NCBI RefSeq assembly: GCF_023278565.1
Contig: NC_064673.1
Coordinates: 744,001 to 808,000, forward strand
DNA: 64,000 bases
Source of the DNA: Colletotrichum lupini
Taxonomy: Eukaryota > Ascomycota > Sordariomycetes > Glomerellales > Glomerellaceae
Direction of reading: 5' to 3'
Shown: positions 12,507-22,721 of the stretch, in pieces
How the letters are laid out: each line of letters begins with the position of its first letter
How positions within the stretch are numbered: position 1 is the stretch's first letter
The notes under the pieces: generated by a model
What the model was told of the DNA's origin: nothing
Seen by the model: only the letters and a program-made list of their open reading frames with translations
Databases searched by the model: none
Made by a program: the position numbers and the translations under genes

Positions 12507-13319
12507 ATGGCCCCGACGAACTTGCTTGCTGGCAAGACTGCCATCATCACGGGCGGCACCACTGGCATTGGAAAGGCTATTGCGTTGGAATACATAAAGC
12601 AGGGTGCCAACGTTGTCGTAAACCATTTGGGTCTTGAAAAGGACCAGCCCCACCTTGATGCTCTCGTTGCCGACGCCGCTGCTGCAAAGCAAGAGAACCC
12701 CAACGCGGGTCGTCTGGCCGATATAATTGGTGATGTTCGCGAGCCCGAGACGGCAGCAAAGTTGGTAGCCCGTGCCGTCGAGCATTCCGGCAACGCCCGT
12801 CTAGACATCTGCGTCTCCAATGCTGGCATCTGCACATTTGCCGAGTTTCTCGAGCTGACTCCGGACCTGTTCACCAAGACAGTCCGTACCAACCTCGACG
12901 GCGCCTTCTATGTCGTACAGGCAGCCGCTCGCCAGATGAGCCAGCAATCGCCCGCCGGTGGCAGCATCATTGGCATCTCGTCCATCTCCGCCCTCGTCGG
13001 TGGCGGCCAGCAGACCCATTACACCCCAACCAAGGCTGGTGTACTCAGCCTCATGCAGAGCACTGCCGTTGCCCTGGGAAAGTACAATATTCGCTGCAAT
13101 GCTCTGCTCCCCGGTACGATCAAGACACAGCTCAACGAGGAGGACCTGGCCGACGATGCCAAGCGGGCCTACACGGAGGGCCGCATTCCACTGGGCCGCA
13201 CCGGCGTGCCGTCCGACCTCGCCGGGCCCGCCGTCTTCCTAGCCTGCGAATACCTGAGTGGTTATGTGACTGGCGCGCAGTTGCTGGTCGACGGCGGCCT
13301 CTTTGTTAATCTTCAATAA
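12507..13319 (+). CDS. LRA1: L-rhamnose-1-dehydrogenase-like short-chain dehydrogenase
   Basis: A single exon encodes 270 aa. The start is the ATG in a CACCATGG context at 12507; an upstream in-frame ATG at 12498 would add only three residues. It is a classical SDR: nucleotide-binding GGTTGIG near residues 16-22, NAG of the central beta strand (VSNAGI), the catalytic Ser (GISSIS), and Tyr and Lys in the order Y-T-P-T-K, then the usual PG and a C-terminal LLVDGG. It most resembles fungal NAD(P)-dependent L-rhamnose-1-dehydrogenase, which oxidises L-rhamnose to L-rhamnono-1,4-lactone. The adjacent L-rhamnonate dehydratase strongly supports that substrate, because SDR sequence alone cannot fix it. 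It is probably cytosolic. The Asn in VVVNHLG after the second strand could bear on cofactor choice, but I cannot decide NAD against NADP. Confidence 0.85.
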   Translation: MAPTNLLAGKTAIITGGTTGIGKAIALEYIKQGANVVVNHLGLEKDQPHLDALVADAAAAKQENPNAGRLADIIGDVREPETAAKLVARAVEHSGNARLDICVSNAGICTFAEFLELTPDLFTKTVRTNLDGAFYVVQAAARQMSQQSPAGGSIIGISSISALVGGGQQTHYTPTKAGVLSLMQSTAVALGKYNIRCNALLPGTIKTQLNEEDLADDAKRAYTEGRIPLGRTGVPSDLAGPAVFLACEYLSGYVTGAQLLVDGGLFVNLQ

Positions 13320-16300
13320 AGCGCTCTCAGCCTATCAAGCTCGAGTTTGCTTTGTTTGGTTTAAAGTGCTTTGGTATCGGGGTATCCCGCCTATTGGCCG
13401 AGTAGCAGATAGAATGCCGGCCCATGGAGGACTCAAAAGTACGACGGGATGAGGGATTTATGAGGGCACGGATGGGAAAAGAAAAAGACACAGTTGCAAA
13501 GACCGCCTACCTTTCCAACCGGCGCATTCAAGCACCGCAGGATGAAACAAAGGTCCAAGGATTGAGGAATGTATGATTGATTATTAGCAAGTGAGCGTTA
13601 TTCCTTGAATCCACTTGCGTGCTCATGTTGGCCAGTCACGCTAATCCATTGATTTCCTTTCCCCTTCCATCAAACGCTCTTATCCTCATATTACTGGACA
13701 AGGATCAGGCCTCCGTATGCAAGCCAATGCCCCCCTTCTGCCCATCCCTCATACTTGTCGTTTGTCTGCTTTTTGTTTGAGCGAAATGTGGTTCCGGTTT
13801 CCAATTTCACCGTCTTCGGTGGGTTTCCAACTGTCCAAGCGAGGGCAACGGACGAATAAGACGGCCTTGATAGGTGCACTCGACTGGCTGAACGAGTGAC
13901 GGACTCCATCCCTACATACATACAGTATGGATACGGACAGGGGCAGGGGTGTCTGCATGGAGTCTGGTCAACGGTGACGGCATCACAATGCGACTGACGA
14001 GTAGCGTGTATGGCGGCAGCGGGACGCGACAGTAATAGCGCCGGGCTGAAGCCTGGTTTACGCTTGGTTGGCCGTGGGTGGGCGTTCTCCTCCGGCTCGG
14101 CAATGCTGGATAATGGCGTAGTTGTGCAGCAAGGAGGAAAAGAAGAAAGAAAAAAACGGTGACGGGAGGCCGGCCGCAAAGGAAGCAAAGGCCCGCGACG
14201 GGAAATGGGCGTTTACCGGTACAACCGCAAATCTCGGGAGTGTTCGGTGAAGCGTGTGATACGGCAGGACGGGTATCGAGCTGTTGAGCAACTGCGCTTG
14301 TGCTACATTATTATCTCGAAACCTCTTCATGCTACGAATACACCAAGATTCACGTCTGTTCACTAGATACACTGCCCGTGTCCATGCTATACCCAATTCT
14401 CCGCTCGAGAAACGTCGAGATCGACCGTCGGTCACAGAATAATGAAACCCCCGGACTTGTTCAGAGGAACAGGCCACAAAATACACATGTTGTGAGCGGG
14501 TACAGCATAAGTGGATGGTCTGGAGATGCGTGGTTTCTTTGGGTATCAATGTTCTGGACTTGGTGATATTTTGTGGCCCTGTTCACGCAACTACCCTGAA
14601 TACTGTCGTACTCAGTCTGGACTCTGCGTACATAGTGTGTTCCTACTTTGAGATGAAGAAGGGAAAGATGGACGTCATTCGCCGAGTCATGAACCAACCT
14701 AGAATAGTATCTAAGCGCTCTTTCGGAGCGATGACACAAGTGATGAGCGGCGAAGTGGCCTCTTTGGAGCTGAAAAAAAGCCAGCAACGGAATAATCTCT
14801 CTTCCCCCTTCTTCTTCGCCTCTCCGCAATTACTTTGCCTCTATTTTCTTTCAATGTCCCAATTAGTTAATGATGGTGAGACAAGCGCAATCATGCAGGG
14901 CCGGTGTCGAACGGCCAAGGGACCGAGGGGTTTCCGGACCCGATGCCGCTGGATGCCCGGTTCTTTGCCATAGGGGGGCACTAGAAAGGCTCTCTACTAT
15001 TACCTAAGCCGCCGGAAGAGACGACTGCCACTTCGGGCCGTCTAGCGGAGCCTCTCGCCTATGACGGCGACCAATGAAATGTAGCCATCCGAGCCACGGG
15101 CGTTCTCATCGTAATCCTTGCTGTCGCGACACCGGGGCCCACTGGCGGTGACGTCACTACGGGGTCTCCGTAACCCGCTTTTATGGAACCCGCTGGGCCA
15201 CCACACGGGCAAAGTTCCTTGATACATCTCTCACCTCATGGTGCAAGTGCATTCTCGCATTTGTGGACCACCACCGGCGCTATCACGACTTCCTGCGGGC
15301 ACCATCCCTGTGTCAGCCTGCCGTATCGTAAGGAGTCGTCGATAAGGAGTAGGCACACGCCCAATGGGAGTCATGGAGGGGTCTTCAAGGAGGCGGGCGA
15401 AGGAGGGGCAGAGATTGCGCCGGTGCTGCTTTATCTGATGCTGAAGACAAGAAGCCGACGAGACCGACTGACTTAGGCATGGTCTGCTTCACGGACTACC
15501 TTACGGAGTACCTTTTCGTGCCATTATACAGATAAAGGTACGGATACTCGACATACGAAACGCCGCATGGTATTTACCTTTTCCCCCTTTTGACGTCCTT
15601 GGTCCTGGTCCGATTTACCTACCAAGATTCCTTGTGACAAGGCCAAGTTGCCCTGGAGTTCCCCTGGCTTATCCTTCCATGTTTGGGCTTAAGAGATAGA
15701 TACCGGTACATGCCCGAACGAAAAAGTGAGAGAAATTGAACACACCAAATAGCCTTTGTGCATGCTGTAATAAGCCTTTGCATTTTGCCTCAGGGTCCAA
15801 CGGCTGGCCGTGACGGCGGCTCGCATGTGCTTCGTCGTCGCGCCAAGGCCGCCTCGGGTAAGGGTCGATCGCTGCCGCATCGGTACCCAGATCATCATCA
15901 TTGCTCGGGGCATTTCGAGGCCCCTAGCCATATGCCTTGCGCGACACACGGCGGAATCTTTTGCAGCCGCAACGAGGAACCCGAAAAGCCAAGTCTCCAC
16001 CATGACGGTTGGCAAGATGGATCCCTCTTCTGTCTATGGAGCCTCCTAAACATGCTTTTTGCCCTTCTCTTGTTGGTGGCTCGCTGGGTTACTCGCCCGT
16101 TTTGTGACTTGCACTACGTCTGTACTTTGTACTTTGGATCTATCTGTGTTGGTAAAACCCGTAGGAGCCAGGAACAAATGTTACTTGGACTGACTAGAAG
16201 TCTGCCCTGGCGGTGAGATGGAGGAACCTTTGGTGCCACACAAGTTTTCTCCCTCTTGGCAAGTAGCCGCATCCCGGTCCGTTTCCCTTTGGCGGTACTC

Positions 16301-16639
16301 TTCTGCACGGAAGTACGTCTACTGCAGCAGTGCTGCTCGCAACAAAGGGCAGTGTCTTTATCCTCTTCTGTGTCGTAATCATAAAATTTCACCACCAGGT
16401 AAGGTCCTTGTGTGTACAGAGTGGAGCAAGGCTCCTCTCCTGGTCTTGGATCCAAAAAAAACTTCTCATGCTACTTCGCCTCCACGGTATCCACGACCAT
16501 GCACGACTCAAGAAACTCATCCCAAGGGTGTCACTGAGCAAGGACCCGCGTTTGCCTGGTTTTAGCGGAGACTTCCACATGTTGGAAGAGGGTAGCGCAG
16601 GGGCGCCTCGAAAGCGCGCATTTCTGAAAGCGAGGGGCA

Positions 16640-16672
16640 GGGAGAGAGTAAGAGAGAGTAAGAGAGAGTGAG
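16640..16672. repeat. Short purine tandem repeat (GAGAGAGTAA units)
   Basis: About three imperfect copies of a ten-base GAGAGAGTAA-like unit, some 300 bases upstream of the HAD start and just before a TATA-like element. A GA-rich promoter tract is the simplest reading. Confidence 0.75.
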
Positions 16673-16716
16673 ATCAGAGACGTCAGCATCAAGTCAAGAT
16701 GTTCTCATACCGGGAG

Positions 16717-16724
16717 TATATAAT
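16717..16724 (+). promoter_or_regulatory. TATA-like element of the HAD gene
   Basis: TATATAAT lies about 230 bases before the start codon, followed by a C run and a leader. If transcription begins about 30 bases downstream, an upstream open reading frame at 16756-16830 would be near the mRNA 5' end. Confidence 0.4.
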
Positions 16725-16954
16725 CTGGCAGCCCCCCCCCGTGATTTCCTTTTGAATGATCTACACCTGTTTGTCTTATCACTTCATCCCAATCTCAACT
16801 TATCATCTTCGTCGAAAGCTCCGTCTTTGACAGATATAGCTTCAGTTTTCACTCCCCAAGTCAGCCCCTCTAGCCTGAACATTTACAGGCTTACAGCTCT
16901 TACCCACATTCAATTAACCAGTTTTGAAGAGCTTCACTCTCTACACCACCCACC

Positions 16955-18354
16955 ATGGCTCCCAATCACCGAGCTTCGTCCACCGGCAGCTTCATCGAGA
17001 GCATTCAAGCTGCCCGGAAGCAACTGGACAATATGGCACTGAGCACTCCTGATTCCTCGCTCGACGGCTCAGAAGCATCATCCCCTGGCGACTCTCCTGT
17101 CGGAAGCCCTGCTAGCGCTCTTTCACCCGTCACCCCTTCGATAAGAGTCGATGCTCCCGTGGCCGATAGCTTCGCTTTCGCCTTTGACATTGATGGTGTC
17201 CTTATCCGTGGTGGCCGTGCCATTCCCGAGGCCGTTGAGGCTATGAAGGTACTCAACGGCGAGAATGAATACGGCATTCAGATGTAAGTTGTTTCCAACT
17301 CATTGCTTGACCTACATCCGAAACTGACATGGAACTTTTTAGTCCTTATATCTTCCTCACGAACGGAGGCGGCAAGACCGAAGAAGAAAGATGTGGCGAC
17401 CTGTCAAAACAAATGGAGATCGAAATCTCTCCCGCACAATTTATTTGTGGCCACACTCCCATGAGGGAAATGGCCGACCGATTCAAGACTGTGTTGGTTG
17501 TCGGTGGAGAAGGCGAGAAGTGCCGTCAAGTTGCTGAAGGCTACGGCTTCAAGGACGTCATCACGCCCGGCGATATCATCAAGCACAACTCGGCCACAAC
17601 ACCATTCCGCAAGCTTACGCCCGACGAGCTCAAGAACTCTCGCGAGCGTGACTTCACTGACGTTACCATCGAGGCCGTCTTCGTCTTCGCGGATTCTCGC
17701 GATTGGGCCGGTGACATTCAGATCATGCTCGATATCGCAATGTCCAAGGGCGGCAAGATCGGTACTCTGAGCGAGACCTTTGATGAGGGCCCACCAATTT
17801 ACTTCTCCCACAACGACGTCGTCTGGTCCGCGGCCCACGACAACGTGCGCTTGGGCATGGGTGCCCTCCGCCGCATGCTCGAGGTCGCCTTCAAGGACGT
17901 TACCAAGAAGAAGGGCAAGCTCCACACACACGCCTTCGGCAAGCCCCAGGTCAGCACGTTCGAGTTTGCGACGAGGCTCTTGCAACAATGGAGACGCCAG
18001 CAGCACGGCCTCGACGCCCCTCCCGACACTGTCTACTTTGTCGGCGATACTCCCGAGTCCGATATTCGCGGCACAAACCTGTACGACGAGCACGCGGACA
18101 ACGAGTGGCACAGCATCCTGGTCAAGACCGGTGTCTACCAAGATGGTACGGAGCCGGCTTACAAGCCCAAGGCTACCGTTAACACCGTCCTGGACGCCGT
18201 GCGCTACGGTATTCAGCGCGAGATCCGCAAGCGGGTCGTCACCTCGTTGCGCAAGGACATCCTCGGCGAAGAAGACTGCCTTCGCGCCATGCAGGAGAAA
18301 GGTAGCGCGTGTTACACTCCCCTTGAGGAGCGTTCGCAACCAATTCTGGGTTAA
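16955..18354 (+). CDS. HAD-superfamily hydrolase of the CECR5/HDHD5 family
   Basis: Two exons: 16955-17283 and 17343-18354, giving 446 aa. A Ser/Pro-rich N-terminal segment of about 65 residues precedes the HAD core. Motif I is FDIDGVL, with the nucleophile Asp at 78 and the acid/base Asp at 80. Motif II is LTNGGG, the Lys lies in AFGKPQ, and motif IV is GDTPESDIRGTN. The order and length match the CECR5 family (yeast YKR070W), whose members are mostly mitochondrial and whose physiological substrate is not settled. The disordered N-terminus does not look like a strong mitochondrial presequence, so location is open. The intron splits an Ile codon and joining gives IQIPYIFLTNGGG. Downstream it converges with the XRCC2-like gene. 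Confidence 0.92.
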
Positions 18355-19478
18355 AGAAACGGCGACTTTTCAGCATTTACAACTTTGCGCGATAAAAAGG
18401 GATGTTCGGGATATTAGCGGTTTTTTTTTATTTTTTGCCAAAGCTCTCTTCAGAGCTCCCTCATTTTCTGAATCTGATTATTCACTTGGACGGAGTAAAA
18501 GTATGATACCAAAGGCGTCAGCAATGAACATCACGACTACAGATAGATGCTAGAGTCATAGATAGCTTGTCAGCAGATTCGCATCGGTCAAATCTACAGG
18601 CGCATTAGCCGCAAAATATTTTTGGATTACTCTTATTATTTCCGATTAACCGTCTTGTGATTTACTGAGAGAATTATAGCGGTGAATGATAGCTCACACG
18701 TCGGCTAGCGATAGTTCATCATAGTCCACCATTTCTAGCATTTGCGAGTAATTATTCCGCCACAACCGCCACAACCGCCTCGACACGAACATGCACGTCG
18801 AACCGGGCAACGGAAATACTACTGCAAGAGAAGCAAGCTTCATGAAAGCATGCTGTTGGCAACCCCCCTCCCCACGAGCCGACCCCGACCGAGCCTGCAG
18901 AACACCGTCATTCACGGACCTGGCGCCGCGCCGCCTCCCGCACAGGTCTGCTAAGGACCCGGCCGGGGTCGAATATAAGCTGCATCCCTCTGTTTATTTC
19001 CTGGTCCCGCCGTTGGCGCTACTGTTCATTGGAGAATTGGTACCCGTGAGAAGCCGAGTGGCCGAACACGTCTTTGCTTGGCAAAGCATCTCAGATGTTG
19101 CCCAGACGAAGATTGTCTCCAAAGAGTAACTCGTCGCCAGTTTCCCCCCTCGCATCTCGCCTGCTTCTGTGGAGAAGGCAACTCACCGCGCGCGTGGGTT
19201 TCCTCACGGGCAGAAATGGATTCGCGGGTTGTTGATCACTGGTGGAGGAGGGGAGGGGAAGAAGTGGAGGAATTGGCGCACGAGTATGGAACTCGGGAGG
19301 AGAAAAGAATGGCAGAAGTACATGTACGAAAAGGTGTTCGCAGAGAGGAGTGTGAGTCTGCTTGTTTGCTATGTGCACACTCCTCCCCATCCCCGCCTCC
19401 ACATGGTGCTGGCTCGTCTCCGTCTCCTCGCTCCTCCAGGAGTTCCTCCAGGAAGTCCCTCTGCAACCTCCGCATCTC
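18355..19478. other. Convergent intergenic region
   Basis: The 3' regions of the HAD gene and the XRCC2-like gene. A tandem CCGCCACAA duplication lies near 18757-18778. No gene is supported. Confidence 0.6.
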
Positions 19479-20573
19479 TTATCGGTCGGTACCAGTGACA
19501 CGCTTCGACTGCCTCGGATCCCTGGCATCGGGCGTCGTAGTGCTAGAGTGAGATTCTGTGAATGTGAAACTGCCCCACTGCGAAGAGGCAGCCCACGACG
19601 CAGCTTCGACGGCTTCCTGGCGTTGCTGGCGGTCCTTCACAGCCTCCGTCGCGCTGCAGCCGAGGGAGAATCCCGGGACGTACTCGCGGTCAACGCGCAG
19701 CCATCCTTTCCAGGCGGCAGTCACGTCGCCGGCCCCGAGTGCGCCGATGACTATGGTTCCCCACCATTCCCGGGCGCCGCTGTGGTGTCCGCCGTAGAGC
19801 ATCCAATTCTCCGCAGCGGCGACGAGCTCCCGGATTTGCTCCGCGCCGATGCTACTACCGCCTCCGCCCCCGCTTCCGCCGCTGCGGCTATCAACAGTGG
19901 TGCTCCGGCGAGCTGGGCGATGCACGTAGGCGTGGCGCAGGTCATCTGGGTCACCAAGGATGCGAGTTGCGTCGAAACGGTGCTCAGTATCGAGGATCAG
20001 TACCGTCTTGTTATGTGGATGTGACAAAAGGGCCGAGACGAGTGCGTAGACGAGCGGGAGTTGGCGGCCGGTCACAGCCAATGGAGCAGACTTTGTTGCA
20101 CCAAAATTCCGTTGGACAAGATCGTCAAGTCCAGGAACGGGGTATGACTTTGGATGCTTCGATTTGTTTGTTGGCGCATCGGGATCAATCGCTATGCGGA
20201 GAGCATACAGTATCTGCGGTGCTTCATGTCAGTGCTAGTGCGTATGTGCGACTTCATTGTGGTCATTTGGATGATGCGGGGCTGGGCGTGAGTACTAGTG
20301 ACGAGGTCAAAGATGGCTGGTGGTGGTGGTGAGGAACGGTCATGGGGATTTCGGCGTTCGCTACACGGACGAAAAGTTGAACGGAAACATCACTCATCCA
20401 GCTTTCATCGACCGGAACCAATTGAAGAAGCATCCCCCCAACCCAAAACCCACAGCTTGCGCAAACAGAACGGACTCGTGATTCTTGCGTACCTCGTCCA
20501 GGTTCGTCTCTTCAATCTCGCCCAGCAGCCTTGCGCCGGCTAAAGCGGCCACCGAGGGCATTTCCATCTCCAT
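19479..20573 (-). CDS. RecA-fold XRCC2-like DNA-repair protein (degenerate Walker A)
   Basis: Two exons on minus: 20573-20493 and 20213-19479, giving 271 aa. The first exon encodes MEMEM...ARLLGEIEETNLDE, like the leading segment of XRCC2-type Rad51 paralogues. Exon 2 continues with a P-loop-position segment (LAVTGRQLPLVYALVSALL) that keeps the strand-loop-helix shape but lacks the GKT/GKS. Next comes TVLILDTEHRFDATRIL, whose DT-(x)3-FD pattern resembles XRCC2. Near the C-terminus come WWGTIVIGALGAGD and W-x(2)-WLRVDRE, like the late strand and tail of RecA folds. A Gly/Ser linker of about ten residues interrupts the middle. In other eukaryotes XRCC2 works in homologous recombination with other Rad51 paralogues in the nucleus. 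The family assignment is by motif pattern only. The 279-base intron has clean borders. Confidence 0.65.
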
Positions 20574-20603
20574 ATCCGTCGCCGTCGCCGTCGCCGCTAG
20601 CAA
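20574..20603. promoter_or_regulatory. 30-base divergent inter-start region
   Basis: Only 30 bases separate the start codon of the minus-strand XRCC2-like gene from that of plus-strand SOM1. The segment is a GTCGCC-type repeat and has no TATA-like sequence. The two promoters and leaders must overlap the opposite gene's first exon. Confidence 0.7.
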
Positions 20604-21094
20604 ATGTCGCCGCCGTGTGCCGCGTTCCCACCGTCAAAATTGGATGTGCACGTCCAGGAAGATGTCAAGGGGAAGAAGCGCAAGCTGCCAGGAGGCGCCG
20701 ATGTCGACCTGACCAAGTGTGCGTTGAAGGAGATGACGCAGTACAGGTGCTTTGTCGAGAACTCGCAGTCCCGGAATAGCCCGGTCCGCTGCTGGCCAAT
20801 TCACCGGCTCTTCCGACAGTGAGTTTTGATTTCTTCTAATACCTTCTCCTTGCCAGTGTCGCACAAATATCCGTCGTCGGTAATATTGTAAACTGATTGT
20901 GTATGTGATTCATTAGATGTCAAGACAAAAAGGGCACGTTCATGGTTGAGACCACAGCTTGGGAGGGTTCAAAGTCAGACCCCACCACCACCACCCGTCA
21001 CAACTCCCAAGCTATAGGCAACGGCAAATCGCAAGACGGCCATTCTAGTGAGCCATCATACCATCAATGGTCTCAGGCATGGGAGGATGAATGA
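20604..21094 (+). CDS. SOM1: Mitochondrial export protein SOM1
   Basis: Two exons: 20604-20818 and 20917-21094, giving 130 aa. SOM1 is a small intermembrane-space factor that assists the inner-membrane peptidase complex (IMP1/IMP2) in yeast. The N-terminal MSPPCAAFPPSKL, then LTKCALKEMTQYRC, VRCWPIHRLFRQC and the exon-2 GTFMVETTAWEG match the order and Cys pattern of fungal SOM1 proteins. The intron falls within a Gln codon, and joining restores the conserved RLFRQCQDKKGTF segment. The tail is polar and low in complexity. The start is fixed by the conserved first residues, which places it 30 bases from the start of the divergent neighbour. Confidence 0.88.
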
Positions 21095-21744
21095 GCCAGG
21101 GCATCATTGTTTCCGGGGTATCTATGGCGTCTAGACGCACACTACACGTCATCCAGGTATCTTTATCTGGCCATCTCATTCGAAGCACATAGTATGCGCA
21201 CCTGGCCGATCGTATGATGATACGGCCCGGCGAGATTGTGTCGTGGATAATCGATCCGAGTGCATCGAAACCAAGGCTGTAATCATATCCGTAGATCATA
21301 CAGCAACGCTCCAACGTCGATCATGTGTATCACCAACACAGGTCTCGAGCGATAAAGCCTGTATTTTCTGGATACGTGAGATAATCAGACGAGCAAAGCC
21401 AAGTTCTCTTGATCGTACCGCAGTCTGTCGCACTTGGTTCTCACGAGGTTTCGGCAAAGCAAGACCTTCAACGTGGAGGCAGCATGGATCAAGTGCCATG
21501 GACTGGTGGACAATGGTCCGTCGACTAGGGCGACAAACATCGACGCACGCATCCAATCAATTCACATAAAGAGGCTCTTGGTTCAATTGCTGAAGTGTAT
21601 GGTACAATCGGGGTTGGATGATCAACTGATGAAGCCCGTATCTTGTCTATGACTGCAAATGCCCTCTCGTGCTTCCTCCACCCAATCTAACAGACCATCT
21701 CAATTCGCTCCGTTCCCGCTTCGTCTCGGCTGTTTGATTGTCGC
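21095..21744. other. Convergent intergenic region between SOM1 and COX9
   Basis: 650 bases. The short frames on both strands have no domain. I see nothing but 3' regions. Confidence 0.6.
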
Positions 21745-22275
21745 TTATGCCTTGCGGGCCTCGGCCTTCTGCTGCTCGAGCTTGGCGTAGTAGCTGTCGC
21801 GGGCGTTCGTGCGCGGCATGTGGAAGCCGTACCTATGATTCAATCTTAGTTTTCGGGGGTGGGACTTCTGTAGAACTCAGTCGACGATCGCGTACCAGTA
21901 GACGTTGGCCATGGCGAAACCAAGACCTGTAAAGGCAACGTTAATTGAGTCATTCTCGGATTGTGTCGGAAAGCAAGGGTTGAACACTGGAGTAGCAAAT
22001 CGCTGCAAGCTGAAGCCAAGAGGCTCAATTGACGCATGTCGCCCTCAATCCAGCAGCAGCAAATCTGCAAATTCCAGCCCTGCCCACGAAAAAGGCTTAC
22101 CGAGGGCGATACCAAGGTCGAGAACGAGGTTGCGTCGCAGCATCTGTCAATTGTCGTTAGCCCACAGTCCGTTGCCCTTCGTCTTCTTCCTCCGAGATTC
22201 CGGCGGAAATTCTATAGTCGGAAGGGGGGGAAAACGCACGCCCGTGATGGGCTTAACAGCAGTAGCGCCGGCCAT
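21745..22275 (-). CDS. COX9: Cytochrome c oxidase subunit VIIa-type (fungal COX9)
   Basis: Four tiny exons on minus: 22275-22240, 22143-22101, 21926-21896 and 21832-21745, giving 65 aa. This is a small single-span subunit of mitochondrial complex IV in the inner membrane. The protein reads MAGATAVKPITG, then MLRRNLVLDLGIALG, GLGFAMANVYWYGF, then RTNARDSYYAKLEQQKAEARKA. This matches the family layout: a short matrix segment with a basic RRNLV, one Gly-rich membrane helix ending in a WYGFH-like aromatic patch, and a charged tail with YYAKLE. All three introns have GT and AG borders and the phases agree. It lies back to back with another mitochondrial gene (uL22m). Confidence 0.92.
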
Positions 22276-22721
22276 TGTGATGTGTAGTGCGGAGAGGGTT
22301 GTGGTAGTCGATTGAGCCGAGAGTTCGTAATCGGAGGGTTGTTTGACGATGCTGAGATGTTTGGCGGGTAGCTGGAATGGTCTGATCAATTCGCGCGACG
22401 GGAAACATCACGTGATATTCAATTCCTCTTCAACCAAGGTAATGGCTTTGTGACGGCTGCTGGGCCTTAGCTAAGCATTTCGGTGATTGAAACTGCTTCG
22501 CCCTGGTTGGCCCTGGCATCTACCATTGCATCTCAGTCAGGAAAAAAAAAACTTAGGTAAGCAGACTGGCCGGAGGAACACCGGCTAAACAGGCCCAGGG
22601 ACGTGGCCCAGGGGCGACCATCAACGCGCATGGGATCTTCCGAGCATTTTTTCCCCGTAACGGGTGGGATTGAAGCTGGTTGACGATCAATCAGCTTGAA
22701 TCAACAACACCAGTAGCAGCC
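22276..22721. promoter_or_regulatory. Shared promoter region of COX9 and mitochondrial uL22
   Basis: 446 bases between two divergent start codons of nuclear genes for mitochondrial proteins. It contains an A run (22542-22552) followed by a CTTAGGTAAG stretch. No core element is certain. Confidence 0.5.

Larger units (their letters stand above)
13320..16954. other. 3.6-kb region without a recognisable gene
   Basis: Many short frames (for example 13691-14188 on minus and 14515-14973 on plus) lack domains and look like chance frames. TACCTTACGGAGTACCTTTT-type motifs occur around 15499-15520. The final 250 bases are the promoter and leader of the HAD gene. Confidence 0.55.
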
